Source: Neckera pumila | Lineage: Eukaryota; Streptophyta; Bryopsida; Hypnales; Neckeraceae | Assembly (NCBI GenBank): GCA_963969595.1 | Contig: OZ018411.1 | Location: forward strand, 11,162,501 to 11,226,500 | Direction: 5' to 3' | DNA: 64,000 nucleotides | In this document: piece after piece, positions 22,001-33,240 of the stretch | Layout of the letters: each line of letters begins with the position of its first letter | Numbering within the stretch: position 1 is the stretch's first letter | Position numbers and translations under genes: made by a program | The notes under the pieces: model-generated | What the model was told of the DNA's origin: nothing | Seen by the model: the letters and a program-made list of their open reading frames with translations, nothing else | Database searches by the model: none

Positions 22001-22794
22001 ACGGAGAGGGTGAACCAAGTATTTGAACAATTTCTTTGAATGTTTACCACAAAATGTCAAGACAATTGGGATGATCTCTTGCCATTAGCAAAGTTCGCCT
22101 ACAACAACGCATGTCACTCTGCGACAGGGTTTTCTCCATTTTATGCTACTTATGGTTACCATCCAGCACTATCATTTTCTACACCTACAACATCCATTGT
22201 TCCAGCGGCAGAGGACCGTGTTCGACATTTACAACAAGTTCATGAGGAACTCAAGACTATGATTATGATTGCAGGGGAACAAGCTAAGCAAATTACAATC
22301 GAGGGGTACAACTACAACCGACCTTTCAACTAGGTGACAAAGTCCTATTGCGCCATGAGAATATTGCAACTACAGAGCCATCTCATAAATGAGCTTCTAA
22401 GTTTCTTGGACCGTTTCCAATAATAGCTAAACTCTCAGATCTTGTTTACCGGTTGAAACTACCTAAGACATTACGTATTCACAACATCTTTCATGTTTCT
22501 CTACTTGAAAAATATCGTGAGGATACCATTCTTGGACGTCGCCGTATACCACCTCCACCAATTATTACCCCTATTGGAGATGTGGAGTGGGAGGTGCACA
22601 AGGTTATTGATTCATGTTTATATGGTCGTTGGAAAAAACTCCACTATTTGGTTTCATGGGAGGACTACGGCCCGGAGGAGAATTTGTGGGAGCCGGCCGA
22701 CAATCTTGAAAACGTACCGGAGGCTATTGCGGATTTCCGTAAACTTCATCCAACGGCACCGGGGCCCCAACCTAGAAGGGGGGGGGGGGGGTAA
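19073..22794 (+). pseudogene. pol region: protease, RT, RNase H, integrase, chromodomain
   Basis: A protease-like segment (LDPGAHVT near 19,145; ILGIPYL near 19,425) precedes reverse transcriptase (about 20,050-20,560, MPFGLTNA and the catalytic YLDD intact). RNase H follows (about 20,840-21,080, starting ETDAS). The integrase (about 21,480-22,330) keeps the first acidic residue (STDF) and the glutamate (GQTERVNQ), but the middle acidic residue is replaced by N (ISNRG). The chromodomain (about 22,579-22,740) has aromatic and WEP signatures. In-frame stops are at 19,313 (TGA), 21,077 (TAG), 21,602 (TGA) and 22,037 (TGA). Frameshifts lie near 20,200, 20,560 and 22,335. It cannot encode a working polyprotein. 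Confidence 0.92.
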
Positions 22795-23040
22795 TGTTAT
22801 GAACCCATTCGTAACAAGTGAACGGTTGTAATGGTTAGTTCACTTGGTCTCTCTCTATTGTCTTTAAGAACCATGAGAGGAGGTTTGTTTCTCACTTGAC
22901 ATTTTGCTACTAAAGATGAAATGGTTCCAACACAATGTGTAATCCTTAATTCTTATTCTCATTGTTGTAAATTAGTAGTAATTTAGTTTGAGAGTGATCC
23001 GAGTAGAGCATCGACTTCTTCATCAAGTCGGTCCGTAACA
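22795..23040 (+). repeat. 3' LTR
   Basis: 246 bp, TGTTATGAACC...TCCGTAACA, immediately after the polypurine tract. Equal in length to the 5' LTR. Confidence 0.92.
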
Positions 23041-23340
23041 ACACCATTTCAAAATAAATCTCTATCTTTTGTCTGATAAAAGCAGTCTTCTTTTGCGAGA
23101 ACATTTCCATTCTATATAAAATATGGATGAACAAATTGCCTAAACTGGATGAAAAGTACATGCATGCAAATAGCTGAAAAGTGTTTTTTGATCCAAAAGA
23201 TAGATGAATGTAGAAATTAAATACTTTACCAAATTTTAAGTAATCACCACTCTTGGTTCTTTCTTAGAAAGTAAAAAAAAAAAGTCCTACACATAGATAG
23301 CCATTGATGCAATTGTCATGCGTTTGGGCAAGATGATATG

Positions 23341-23617
23341 GTGGGTACATCCAAATTTGTAATTTACCTAAAACAACCATCATCACTCTATGTACATCTC
23401 CAAAATCAATACATAAGTATGTTGAAGAAAAAATTTCAAAACATTTACCAATAAAACCTTTGACCCATCATAACTTTTGCATACAAGATCCAAATGTTGC
23501 GCTCTTTAGGACGTTGGAAGTTCTTTTCACTTGCCATTAAGAAAATATGAAAGTTGGACCAATCTAGTAACAGCAATTATGCATAGTAGCAAAAAGTGGC
23601 CATTTGGAGGTACCCAT
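23341..23617. mobile_element. MITE with GTGGGTAC ends, copy 2
   Basis: The left end is GTGGGTACATCCAAA and the right end is TTTGGAGGTACCCAT. The 277 bp body aligns with the copy at 5996-6263. Confidence 0.75.
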
Positions 23618-24339
23618 ATTAGTAGTTAGAGCTTTGTGCAAGTATTGAATGTCAAAATGTTTTGGTCAGCTCTCGAACATGCCATTTTTAACAAAGATGA
23701 TGAACACGTGCCAATTTGTACATTTTGGGGTTTTGAAAGGTGGTAACTTTGATTTTTCAAATGCTAACATAATTAAGTCATTTTTGTAAAAAAGTACCAC
23801 ATGTCATCTTGTGAATGGTGTGGGGTGGCATGGCCCCCTGAAAATCTGGCGTAGAAATTTAATAACTTCAATTTCACTTCAAAAATTCATAGAAATTACA
23901 ATTTTGATTGAAAAATTATAATTCCACTTGAATCTGATTCAGAAAACAAGCATACACCTTTGGAAAATATGTGCCCCTCTTAGAATTGGCTCCAAAATAA
24001 TCCAATTGCAAATCAAGATGGTAATAGGCTTATCTCCCTTATTACCATGTAAGACTTTAATGTTGCAACTGATCCTAGTGCAACACATGGAATTTGAGCA
24101 CCCCACAAAAGTATTAAATTTCTTCTCATCATGCTTGAAAATTTTAGGTTTATTTGAAGAGATTAATACATATGTCTTCTATAAGTCAAAAAAATTTCAA
24201 TTTTTCAGTGAAAACTTGAAACTATTGTAAAAGTTTTAAGGAAAAAGTGAAGAAAATTTTATAAATACTATAAATAAGTGATATTTATATATGAAAGACA
24301 CCTAAATAGATTATTTTGTGAAACTACAATCTAAACTTC
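23618..24339. other. AT-rich intergenic DNA, nothing recognised
   Basis: No gene or clear repeat boundary was seen. Confidence 0.35.
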
Positions 24340-25252
24340 TTAACCCCTAAAGGCCCAAGGCATTTTCTGGGTCTGAAACCACTCAAAACTGCCATGCCTG
24401 CTACAATCATCTAAGAAAACCAATTTTTTTTTTTAGAATCTAACCATAGGATCTTATACTTCACTTGTCTTAGATCTCGTGGTATATATTTCATAAAGTT
24501 TGACCGTACAAATTGGAATATATTTTCATTTAAAGTTGGAAAAGAAGTATTTTGAACTGTGGCCTGCAATTTCAGATGACTTTGACGGCCATTTGTGGAT
24601 TTTTCTTGCACTACACACCATAAAGTTTAAATTTTTTGTGTTGAACATTTGAGTTGAGAGTCGGGGAAGAAAATTTCAGAATGTCAAAATTTGATTTTCA
24701 CATATAAAAAATTGTTTAGTAGAAGTAGGTCCAAAATTGAAAAAAATACTAAACTGATAATAGCTCTTAGGTGGAAGTAAAACAACGTAATTCCAACGAT
24801 GGGATTTTTCTTGTAAACAAACTTAACCTTATCAAAAAAAAAATTGAAAAAATTTGAAAACTGCATTCAAAAATGAATTCTTTAATTTTTTTAAAAAGAT
24901 GCTTAGATTGCTCGAAAAACAAGATTGTCTATAATTTTCTCATTTTGAGTCCAAATAGAATGAATCAAAGCTTCAAATGTAGACAAAAACATGATCTTTG
25001 AGAAAAAGAAATTAAGAAAAAAATTAAAGTTTTTAAAGTTTTTCTATTGCCTGGTGAACTTCTTTTTTGACTTCTGGTGGTATAACTTTTGCTCTTGGGT
25101 ACCGTTTGAAAAATAAGTTATATTTTTAGAAGGCTAATGTAATTTCCTATCTTCAGAAAAAGTTTCAAAAAACTAGATCAAAATTTCGATCACAAGAGCC
25201 TGCCCAAAATCCGAAGTGTCCCTTCAGGGGACTTTGGGCCTTCAGAGGTTAA
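24340..25252. mobile_element. TTAA-flanked element, complete copy (913 bp)
   Basis: TTAA at 24,340-24,343 is followed by CCCCTAAAGGCCCAAGG. The right end reads GGGCCTTCAGAGG then TTAA (25,249-25,252). It is the same subtype, in opposite orientation, as the outer element at 9808-11,654. The terminal 13 or so bases match at both ends. Beyond them the ends differ: one carries AAAACTGCCAT.., the other a GTCCC/GGGGAC hairpin. Confidence 0.8.
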
Positions 25253-25660
25253 AGTTGCACTTTCTAACATCACATCCTTTCTCATTGCAATAAACAAATG
25301 TAATAAATTTGAAATTCACTACACGACCAATAGAATATTCTCAACAATCATTGGTATGAAAATGGAAATGTAATAATAAAGAATGTGCCAAATGTAGGAG
25401 GGTATTGTACAATAATTATAAAAGCATAATTTTAATAATGTTTTTGAAAAATTATTCAATATTTATATATGATTTTGTAGATATAAAAAACGTATTATGA
25501 TATAAATATATTAGTATTTTAATGACATTAGAGTTAATTGTAAATATATGCAATATGAGACTAGGAGCTAGAATTTAGAAAAAACATAAGACGCAATTCC
25601 TTGGAGCACCAAAATTGGAATCTATTGGAGTTTGGTGCCGTGATTCTCTTACACTATTTT

Positions 25661-27654
25661 CTACCCCCTAAAGTCCCAAGGCCTTTATTCCATCAAAAAC
25701 CACTCAAAACTACCATTTTTGCAACAAAAAGTAAAAAACTTTAAAAGCTATTTTATTTTATAGAAACTTTGAGCATGTAGATTACAAGATATTTGCTTCT
25801 AAAGTGAAAAAAATAAGTTTTTTTGCACTTTGCTCAATTACATTTTTTGGCTTTGAATCTTCTTAACATAAAAATTTTGCTCTAATGATTTGAATTTCTA
25901 ATTTTACATGATGGAGAATTGAGTTGAGAGTCTAGAAAAAAATTAAAAAAATACACACATAGTTTTTATTCAATAAAAAATTGTTAAGTAGAAGTAGGTT
26001 AAAGATTAAAGGGAAAACAAAATTGTTAATAGCTCTAAGATGGAATTAGAACATACTAATCTCAATGATGAGAATATTCTAGCAAGAGGCCTCAATCATG
26101 TATTTTTTTTTTGGAAAAATTAAAAAAATTGAGTTCAAAAATGAATCCTACATGTTATTTTTTAAAAAGATGCTTTGATTGCTTGAAAAACAAAATTGTC
26201 CATAACTTTCTTATAACAAATCCATGTGGAATGAATCAAAGCTTCCTATATAGATAAAAATATAATGTACGAGAAACAAATCTTTAAAATATTTTATTTT
26301 AAGTTTTTTAGAGTTTCTTTCTTCTACCTACCAAAATGAATCAAAGCTTCCCATATAGATAAAAATGTAATCTACAAGAAACAAATTAATTAATTTTTTT
26401 ATTTTAATTTTCTTAGAGTTTTTTTTTCTACCCGCCAAATAGAAAGAGCTTTTTTATAGGGTTTTTTTCTATCCGCCAAACTGAAAGGGCTTTCTATGAT
26501 TGTTGGGCTTTTTCTACCCGCCAAAATGAAAAAAAGGGCTTTCTATAACTGTTGCTCCCAGACATCGATTGGAATAAAAATTAAATTTGCAAAAAGCTAA
26601 TGTGTTTTTCTATCTTCACAAAAAATTTCAAAAAATCATGACAAATATTGAGACCATAAGGACCTGCCAAAATCCATTTTGGAATATGACCCTGGATGTT
26701 GGTTTTGGAGCATTGGTAAACAGCTGTTATCTTATACCACAGCATGTGACAGACTATTCTTCATCCAACATTGTTAGCCCAAACGAACAATTCCATCAAA
26801 GTGGGCCAATATTTTAGCGCCAATTTTTGAACCTGACTGGAGAGACGTATGGCTCAAGGCACGTTCTCAAAAGGAAGCAGCCTTCATGTGGTCTGTATGG
26901 CACAATGCAGCAGCGGTTCATTTGTGGAGGACCAAAATTAACCCGGATTTGGCATTGCGTGCAATTGTTGCTCAACTGGGGCCGATGAAACACCCAGTCA
27001 TAGATTCTACCATTGCCCAAGAGCACATGAAGTTTGGAACTATGCTCAATCAATCTTACAACACTTCCTAGATGAACAACCTGTAATGGGTCCTCATGTG
27101 CGTTTTGACTATACAATATGTATCTTTGGCTCGACTCTGCCTCAACGATTCTATGACTTTCAAATCATCTGGGCCCTATTAAGAGGATCGTCACTTTGGC
27201 TTATTTGGATCGCTCGGAACTAGAAGGTGTTTTCTCACACATTGTGGCCACGTGGTCTCTTGCAACAAGCGCTATGGGACTCGCTTCTTGACTTGGGCAG
27301 AGCGGCATTACTTAAGACACAAACAACCGCTAGGCTCCAACCTCACCTTGCGGCCTTTGCGTGGCTCAAATTTGATAACATTTGGCTCCGTTCAAAGTTG
27401 TTAGCATCGAAGGAGGGTGACATTATTAGGTGGCAAGGGTGTGGCCCTCCCGTTTGTAGTTTTACCTAGGGTTTTTTGGTTTCTTTGTTTTTTTTGGTTT
27501 CTTTGGTCCTTTTTGCTCATATTCTCTTCATTGTCCAGCCTCACGACTTGGCTGTTTTGTATTGTTTTTTTTTTTAATGTAGTGGGTTCTCCCCATTTGT
27601 TCAAAAAAAAAAAAAAGAATCCATTTTGTCCCCCAAGGGGACTTTAGGGATTAA
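25661..27654. mobile_element. TTAA-family element split by a LINE
   Basis: The left end CCCCCTAAAGTCCCAAGGCC follows a decayed flank (TCTA). The right end is GGGGACTTTAGGGA plus TTAA (27,651-27,654). Without the LINE and one target duplication it is about 1,047 bp. Local duplications (ATGAATCAAAGCTTCC at about 26,230 and 26,338; CTACC.GCCAAA at 26,325, 26,430, 26,470 and 26,515) make it longer than its sisters. Confidence 0.75.
26682..27617 (+). mobile_element. 5'-truncated LINE retrotransposon
   Basis: Bounded by the 11 bp target duplication AATCCATTTTG (26,671-26,681 and 27,618-27,628) and ending in a 14-base A tract (27,603-27,616), the hallmarks of target-primed insertion. The frames contain remnants typical of the C-terminal end of plant LINE ORF2, such as ALLRGSSLWLIWIARN near 27,175-27,222 and a W-rich tail, broken by several stops and frame changes. 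A T-rich 3' UTR (27,470-27,600) follows. Only the last 0.9 kb is present, so the reverse transcriptase core is missing. Confidence 0.8.
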
Positions 27655-27732
27655 ACCTTCCTTGGACACCTCTTTACAAGAATGGGACTTTAGGGGTTAA
27701 ACCTTCCTCTGACATCTCTTCACAAACACAAG
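27639..27732. repeat. About 46 bp tandem duplication at the element boundary
   Basis: GACTTTAGGGATTAAACC followed by TTCCTTGGACACCTCTT is repeated directly after itself as GACTTTAGGGGTTAAACC plus TTCCTCTGACATCTCTT. The duplication spans the end of the TTAA element and its flank. Confidence 0.75.
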
Positions 27733-27771
27733 AAATTTTTTACAATTAACTCTATTGTGTTGTAATAATTA

Positions 27772-27774
<3 letters not shown>

Positions 27775-27834
<60 letters not shown>
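27775..27834. repeat. (TA)n microsatellite
   Basis: About 60 bp of uninterrupted TA dinucleotides. Confidence 0.95.
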
Positions 27835-27836
<2 letters not shown>

Positions 27837-28672
27837 ACATATGATATTTTAGTAATACATCATCAGAGTCCTGAAATCAATAATTTGCAAAACTTGAAAT
27901 TTCATATAATGTACAGTGATATTCCCATGTAACCATGTTGTCACAAACCCATGTTAAAACTACATATTGGAACTCCTAATAGTCAAGTGCACTTTGGCTG
28001 CCTGCCTGGGCATGATAACAAAGACTTTCTCATTGTAACCAATTACACCACTAAATAGTGGATTCTATGGGAGGGACGAACAAGTTCATTCTCCACTAAG
28101 GCTGCTGTTTACAATCGCTATTTACAAATAGCAGCGGTCATGGATGAGAAAACCTCCAAGGCCAACCTCTAAGGAAGCTGCACCTCTCTGTGACCTATTT
28201 AAACAGGTCCCATCTAGATTCTAGTCTAAATGTAAGTTCTATGAACATGAGAGTCTAGGAATGTCTTTTGGTACACCTATTTTCAGCACTTTGAAAATTC
28301 ATAGTGTCTTCATACAGTGTCCAAAAATATATGCAAAGAGAATCTGGAATTTCCTTCTGAAAGATCCAAAAATAGATCAATGATGGGAACCAAGTGCATA
28401 TGCTTATTTGGTTGATATTAGGTGCATTTGCCTTACATAGCACTTATATTCATGGACGATCAAGAGGTCATCTGAAACTAATGCTTCGAACAGAATGATC
28501 CAGACTTTGAAAAGCTAAATTGATCTCAAAAACAAGGACTGAAACGGTTGAACACGATTGATTGGGAAGCAGTACGTACGCTGTCTACTTGCCCAAAGCT
28601 CGTGGAACTGGCAGATGACAAATTCGTCCTGGAAGGTAGATTCGGTAAGGTCTGGAAATCTGGTTTAACATT
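27835..28672. other. Intergenic DNA downstream of COI1
   Basis: It probably includes the COI1 3' UTR near its right edge. I see no other gene and no clear polyadenylation signal that I would place. Confidence 0.4.
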
Positions 28673-30716
28673 TTAGGTAAAAAACGTGAGTTCAGGAGGG
28701 CCATCTATGCGAGGCCCAGCAAGGGAGTAATAAGCAAGCAGTTGCAGGTCTGGTCCACCACCATTCGGAGGACAAACCTCCACAGTCAGAAAAGGACGAG
28801 CAAGCTCCGCTAAGTTGAGCCCGGCTTCCATTACTCGCTTTCCCTGTACCCACAGATACGTGAGGGAGCTCATAGCTGCAACAGCTGCAGCAAGGCCTGG
28901 ACCTTCAAAAGGACAGTCCCGCATCTCCAGTCGTTTGATGCGTTGAGACCCGAATGCCAATTTCGCTAGCCCAACATCACTTTGACCTGTGCATCCCAAA
29001 AGCAGCCACTTGAGGTTGTGACCATGGATGCCTATGTATTCCATGCCCTTGTCTGTTAGACAACCGTGACGCATATAGAAAGCTAGCCGGGTGAGGTGAA
29101 CACAGCCCTTGAGCATCAACTTGACGCCATCGTCGAGAGGGAAATCTGGAGCATCATGGCCAGGCCTTTGCTTGGCCTCTAATACAATACGGATATCAGT
29201 CAAACGTGGACAACATTGACCCACCATCGCCAAAGTAGCGTTAGTGACGTTGGCGACGTAGAGAATCAGCTGCACCAGCTTCATACAACCTTGTGCCATT
29301 GCAACAACACCTCTATGTGTAATTGCTCCTGTTTCATCATCCTCCACACGCAGCTTCCTTAATTCCTTGCAGGCCCTGCCGAGCGTCTCCATGCCGTCAT
29401 CTCCCAGCGTGTTTCTTGTCTGTTCATAGAACAACATAATGCCACTCCATTTAAGAAAATATCCATTTACAAGAAAAAGCACCCAAGAAATTAAGCTGAT
29501 GGAACAGATGTTGCACCTGCAGCTCTTCCAGTGAATGGCAACGGCTGAAAAGCAAGCAATGGCCTTCACTACTCAGAAGAGTGAATCTGAGGTCCAGCTT
29601 CCTTAGGTTTGGTGCAATAGGGAGAATCGTTGACAATCCAACGTCCGTGAGAGACCACATTCCTGATAATGATTTTAAGCACTTTGGCAGATGGATGGGC
29701 GCAACGTCCTCATCCGCACCGACCTCGTCTCCAAGGTAATTGTAAGAACCTGCACCAAGCTCTTCGAGATGAGGCGCTTTGCTCAGAACATTAACCATAT
29801 CCAGCATCTCAACCTCACCCACTTTCAAGCACACCAATGACCTGCAGTTCTCCACTAGCAACACCAAATCTGCGACATCGATGTCTCCGATTCCCAGGAT
29901 ACCGAAATTCAGTTCTTCCAAGTTCGAGTTGCAGCGGGCCAGGGCATGTAGCCAATCTCCTCCTTTGTCATCTACTTCGCTGTCTTCGAGGCTCAGCCTC
30001 TTCAGAGATCTGGAGGTCACACAGGACCAGGTGGATAGTATTCAGCAATATCTCACAGTTCAGGTGATGAAACGGAATCACGAACTCCCGAATTAGAAAC
30101 CATCATAGAATTCGTTCGTAATAATGTGAGCAGGAGACAGTGGACAGTACTCATTCTCCGAAACATTTTTAGAAATTAGAAACCCTAAAAATTCGGAGGT
30201 GGCAGAAAATGATGCTTACAGACAAGAGCGAGCGATGGGAAGAAGACCTTCGGTGGTGAAGCCGCCACACTTGTGCAGGTGCAACACTTGCAAAGACGAG
30301 CTATAAGTCGACGACGCGATGAGCTCCAAGTCCGAATCCAGCACCACCGCACGCCGCAGCTGCAAAGTGTGCAGGTCCCTGTAGTGTCCCTTCAGCTCCC
30401 GCAGCCATGGCTCCGCGTAGCCTCCCCAGTTGCTCTGCAGGAGGTTAAACTCCGCCGCACGCGGCTTGCCCTTCAGACGCAGCCCTCGCAGACACTTGAA
30501 ACGCCGCGTGAGCGCCGCAGGGTTGGTGGCGTACATGTTGGCAGTGGTGACAATCTTGCGAGTCATACCATCCACACGATTCCATTGCTGGCAAACCAGC
30601 GATACCGCTGCCCTATCATGCGGGTCATCGATGTGCTTCAACACACACGCCAGCGTCTCGTCCGTCATTGCCGTCGGCCTCCTCGACACCCTGTTTCGCC
30701 CCATCACTGACTCCAT
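28673..30716 (-). CDS. COI1: Coronatine-insensitive 1 (jasmonate co-receptor F-box protein)
   Basis: Three minus-strand exons, 30,716-30,220, 30,009-29,517 and 29,419-28,673, join in phase at GT/AG borders and encode 578 residues (Arabidopsis COI1 has 592). The N-terminal F-box (about 18-58: MTDETLACVLKHI, SLVCQQWNRVD) docks to SKP1 in an SCF ubiquitin ligase. Leucine-rich repeats follow to the C-terminus (LAYYSLAGPR). The complex binds jasmonate-type ligands and recruits JAZ repressors for degradation in the nucleus. Ligand-pocket landmarks are present: KGKPRAA with the arginine equivalent to Arabidopsis R85, IRIVL (R409), ILYV (Y386) and AFYMR (Y444). The position equivalent to Arabidopsis A384 is isoleucine (I382). 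Identification is secure. TIR1-type receptors differ in these motifs. Confidence 0.96.
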
Positions 30717-33240
30717 CTATCCCAATCCCGCAAGAAAAGGTGTTGACCTCAAGGTGCCTGTTGCATCTGACACAAATGCTACAAACAGAACTCCATCACC
30801 CAATGCTCTTAATCCCATTACATAAACCCCAAACCTGAGCTCGAACAACCACTAGCGACTTGAAAGTGGACCGAAATTGCAAGAAGCCATGAGACAGCGA
30901 TAGTACCTCTATTGTTGACAAAATAGGAGAGCGTTGCTCAGAGTAAACCCACTGTACGTTCTACGAAGAGAACGTACCAGACCTCAGGATGGGGTCCCCT
31001 GAGCAGCAGTCATCCCTTCAAACCTTCGAGTTAAAAAAATGTTCCAAACCTCCAAGTATTTCACTACTCACAAATCCTACACAATATTTCACAGCAGCTC
31101 AAAATTGAGCTAAAATTTCGAATTGCAGAACAGTGCCGGTACTCGAAGCTCCAACAAAGCAAGAGCGAGCTCCTCGCGAGCTCCTATATATATTAAAGCT
31201 AAATCTTCTAGTAAAATAGTTGACGGCCGAATTAAATTCCTGAATGCTTCAAATCATAATCCTACCTTGAACAACACCAGAATCTCAAGTATATATATTT
31301 GTTCATAAAGAAAACTTGAGACATGACGATTCAGTTTGATGGAAGCAGTTCACATGGACCGAACTAACTATGAAGAACTCAAACGCCACTGCACATCGTA
31401 TAACTTAAAACTGGAATTCAATCACCTTACCACTCAAAGTTGCTGCTCTGAAACAACTTGCCACTAAGTTAGAGAATGCGTCCAGAGATGAACAAGATCC
31501 CTCCAGCTCAATTCAAACGCTTCAAAAGGGAGTCAAACTGAACACCGAAAAATCTTTACCCCTACACGAATGAATGCAAGTACGAAAAATGACCCCGAAC
31601 CCGCCATTTGCGGCATCACCACAAGAATCGTAGACATTGTACCTCAATCGCAGTTGCCGAAGGGCCTGAAACCCTCTCCACACTAAAAATTCGGAATGTA
31701 CGACTCTCCTACGTTACGCTCTCCATGCCGTGACACAAATTCCTCGCACACTCCTGGGAAATTACAAAAACACTGACACCACTTTTAAAATCCCGCAAGA
31801 TTGACTACCACCGACCTCAGGCAGAATGTTCAAAGGTAGCGTCGACTTTGCACGATCTAGGTTTGCACGTTCCACACCAGCAACAAACGTCGCTCAGGTC
31901 TTCTCTAACCTAAAGTCTGCGCACCTTGTTCCCAAATATTCCAAAGAAGGACATTTTACTGACCAATAATAAGAAAAACGGGAAGATTTTTGATTTGCAT
32001 TATCTACGCGACACGTAGATTCTTCTCGCTGTTACTTCCCGCCCTTTGTCTGTGACTGAGCGCGAAAGGGGAAGCTGAATGCGGAGATGCGGCACATTTC
32101 CATCGCGATCGTCGCAGTTGTAATCTGTTGTCGTGACTCAGTGTGCAGTGTAGTTGGATTGGAGGTGTTGAGAGGTTCATTCCCTGTTTTGTAGCTTCGA
32201 ATTTGGTGCAGTATAGTGGAATTTCGCTTCACTAGGGCACAAGGAGGGCGTTGCGTTTAGTTGTGCCATTTTGCTTGGCTTTGCTTTGCTTGGAAATGCG
32301 ATTCGCGTACAAATCTGCGGGTGGAATATTAGGTGATCATTTGGATTCGGGGAGAGGTCTTCGGGTAAGCTTGGATTGGCGCCGCCTCAGAATGTTCAAT
32401 TGTTGAGTGTTGCAATTGAGCTGAGCGTTTTGGTGCTTTATGTTTGGATCTTTGAAGTTTGTGAGGTCTTTTACATGCTTGGAGCTTCAGTGTGGAGTTT
32501 GAGCGTTCGGGCTGGGGTAGTATCTTTACTGCATCAGATGTAGACATTACAGAGAACGGCATTTGAAAACGTTCTAGCTCAGCATCCATTTGAAGGCTTT
32601 TCAACTGTATCTGAGGGGTTGCAGCTCAAGAACACAGGATTTTAAGAAAGATCAGACGAAAATGCAAACTAATTTCCATAAAAGCAGTACTAAAACTAGT
32701 TTGAACCTGTAGTATTCGACCGTTCATCACTAAGTTAGATTTTACATGCAAATGTACTTTTCATTTTGCTTCTTTATGTCGTAACTGCGAATTAGGTTTT
32801 AATGTATGCAGACGATGAATCTAGTCTGTGAGTTTTCCAGCCTAATGTTTCCCGGAGATTGTAAATTGAGCACATTGAAGTGATTCGATCAATCAAATGA
32901 GCTCGAATTTGAAGATATATTGTCTCCTGAGATTGTGCAGGATATTTTAGCAGGTTGGAATTTCTCTTCGGAATCTGGCTGTGGAGGTCTCAGGATGGAA
33001 CTCGAGGTCGATTGTGAGCACTGAGGCGAAATCCTCGGCTATATGTTGGGAGCAATGTCGCTGGAGGAAAGTCGACTTAAATTCTATCTTGTCAGTACAG
33101 GGACGCACAGTAGAATATTCTAATGCTAGGGCAATTGCACAACGGGGGGAGTAAGTTTAGCGGACAGGTTGAAAAGTTGATGCAATATGGTTACCTGCAT
33201 ATAAAGAGAACGGAAGTTCTGACATCCAGGCCGGGAAACC
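30717..33240. promoter_or_regulatory. Divergent COI1 / POL2 intergenic region
   Basis: 2.5 kb separates the two start codons, which face away from each other. It must contain both promoters and both 5' UTRs, possibly with UTR introns, which I cannot place. No other coding region is supported. An in-frame stop at 33,220-33,222 limits POL2 to the ATG at 33,241. Confidence 0.7.
32036..32067. promoter_or_regulatory. Pair of E2F-like binding sites
   Basis: TTCCCGCC at 32,036-32,043 and GCGCGAAA at 32,060-32,067 (TTTCGCGC on the other strand) both match the E2F consensus (TTTSSCGC type). E2F/DP factors drive S-phase genes, including replicative polymerases in plants, so POL2 is the likely target. 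They lie 1.2 kb upstream of its ATG, which implies a long or spliced 5' UTR. This is a motif match only. Confidence 0.55.

Larger units (their letters stand above)
17454..23040 (+). mobile_element. Chromodomain Ty3/gypsy LTR retrotransposon, degenerate
   Basis: A complete structure is present: 246 bp LTRs at both ends (TGTTA...TAACA), gag with a CCHC knuckle, protease-like region, reverse transcriptase, RNase H, integrase and a C-terminal chromodomain, then a G-rich polypurine tract (22,777-22,791) directly before the 3' LTR. The flanks GCACC and ACACC are a possible 5 bp target duplication with one mismatch. The domain order (integrase last) is that of Ty3/gypsy, and the chromodomain marks a chromovirus. 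The style of the reverse transcriptase resembles the Tf1/sushi/Tcn1 side of the chromoviruses, reported from mosses, more than seed-plant chromoviruses; that placement is inference. At least six in-frame stops and three frameshifts make it inactive. Confidence 0.93.

Noticed and set aside
30273..30825. Plus-strand open frames overlapping COI1 exon 1
   Set aside because: Antisense shadows of a GC-rich exon.
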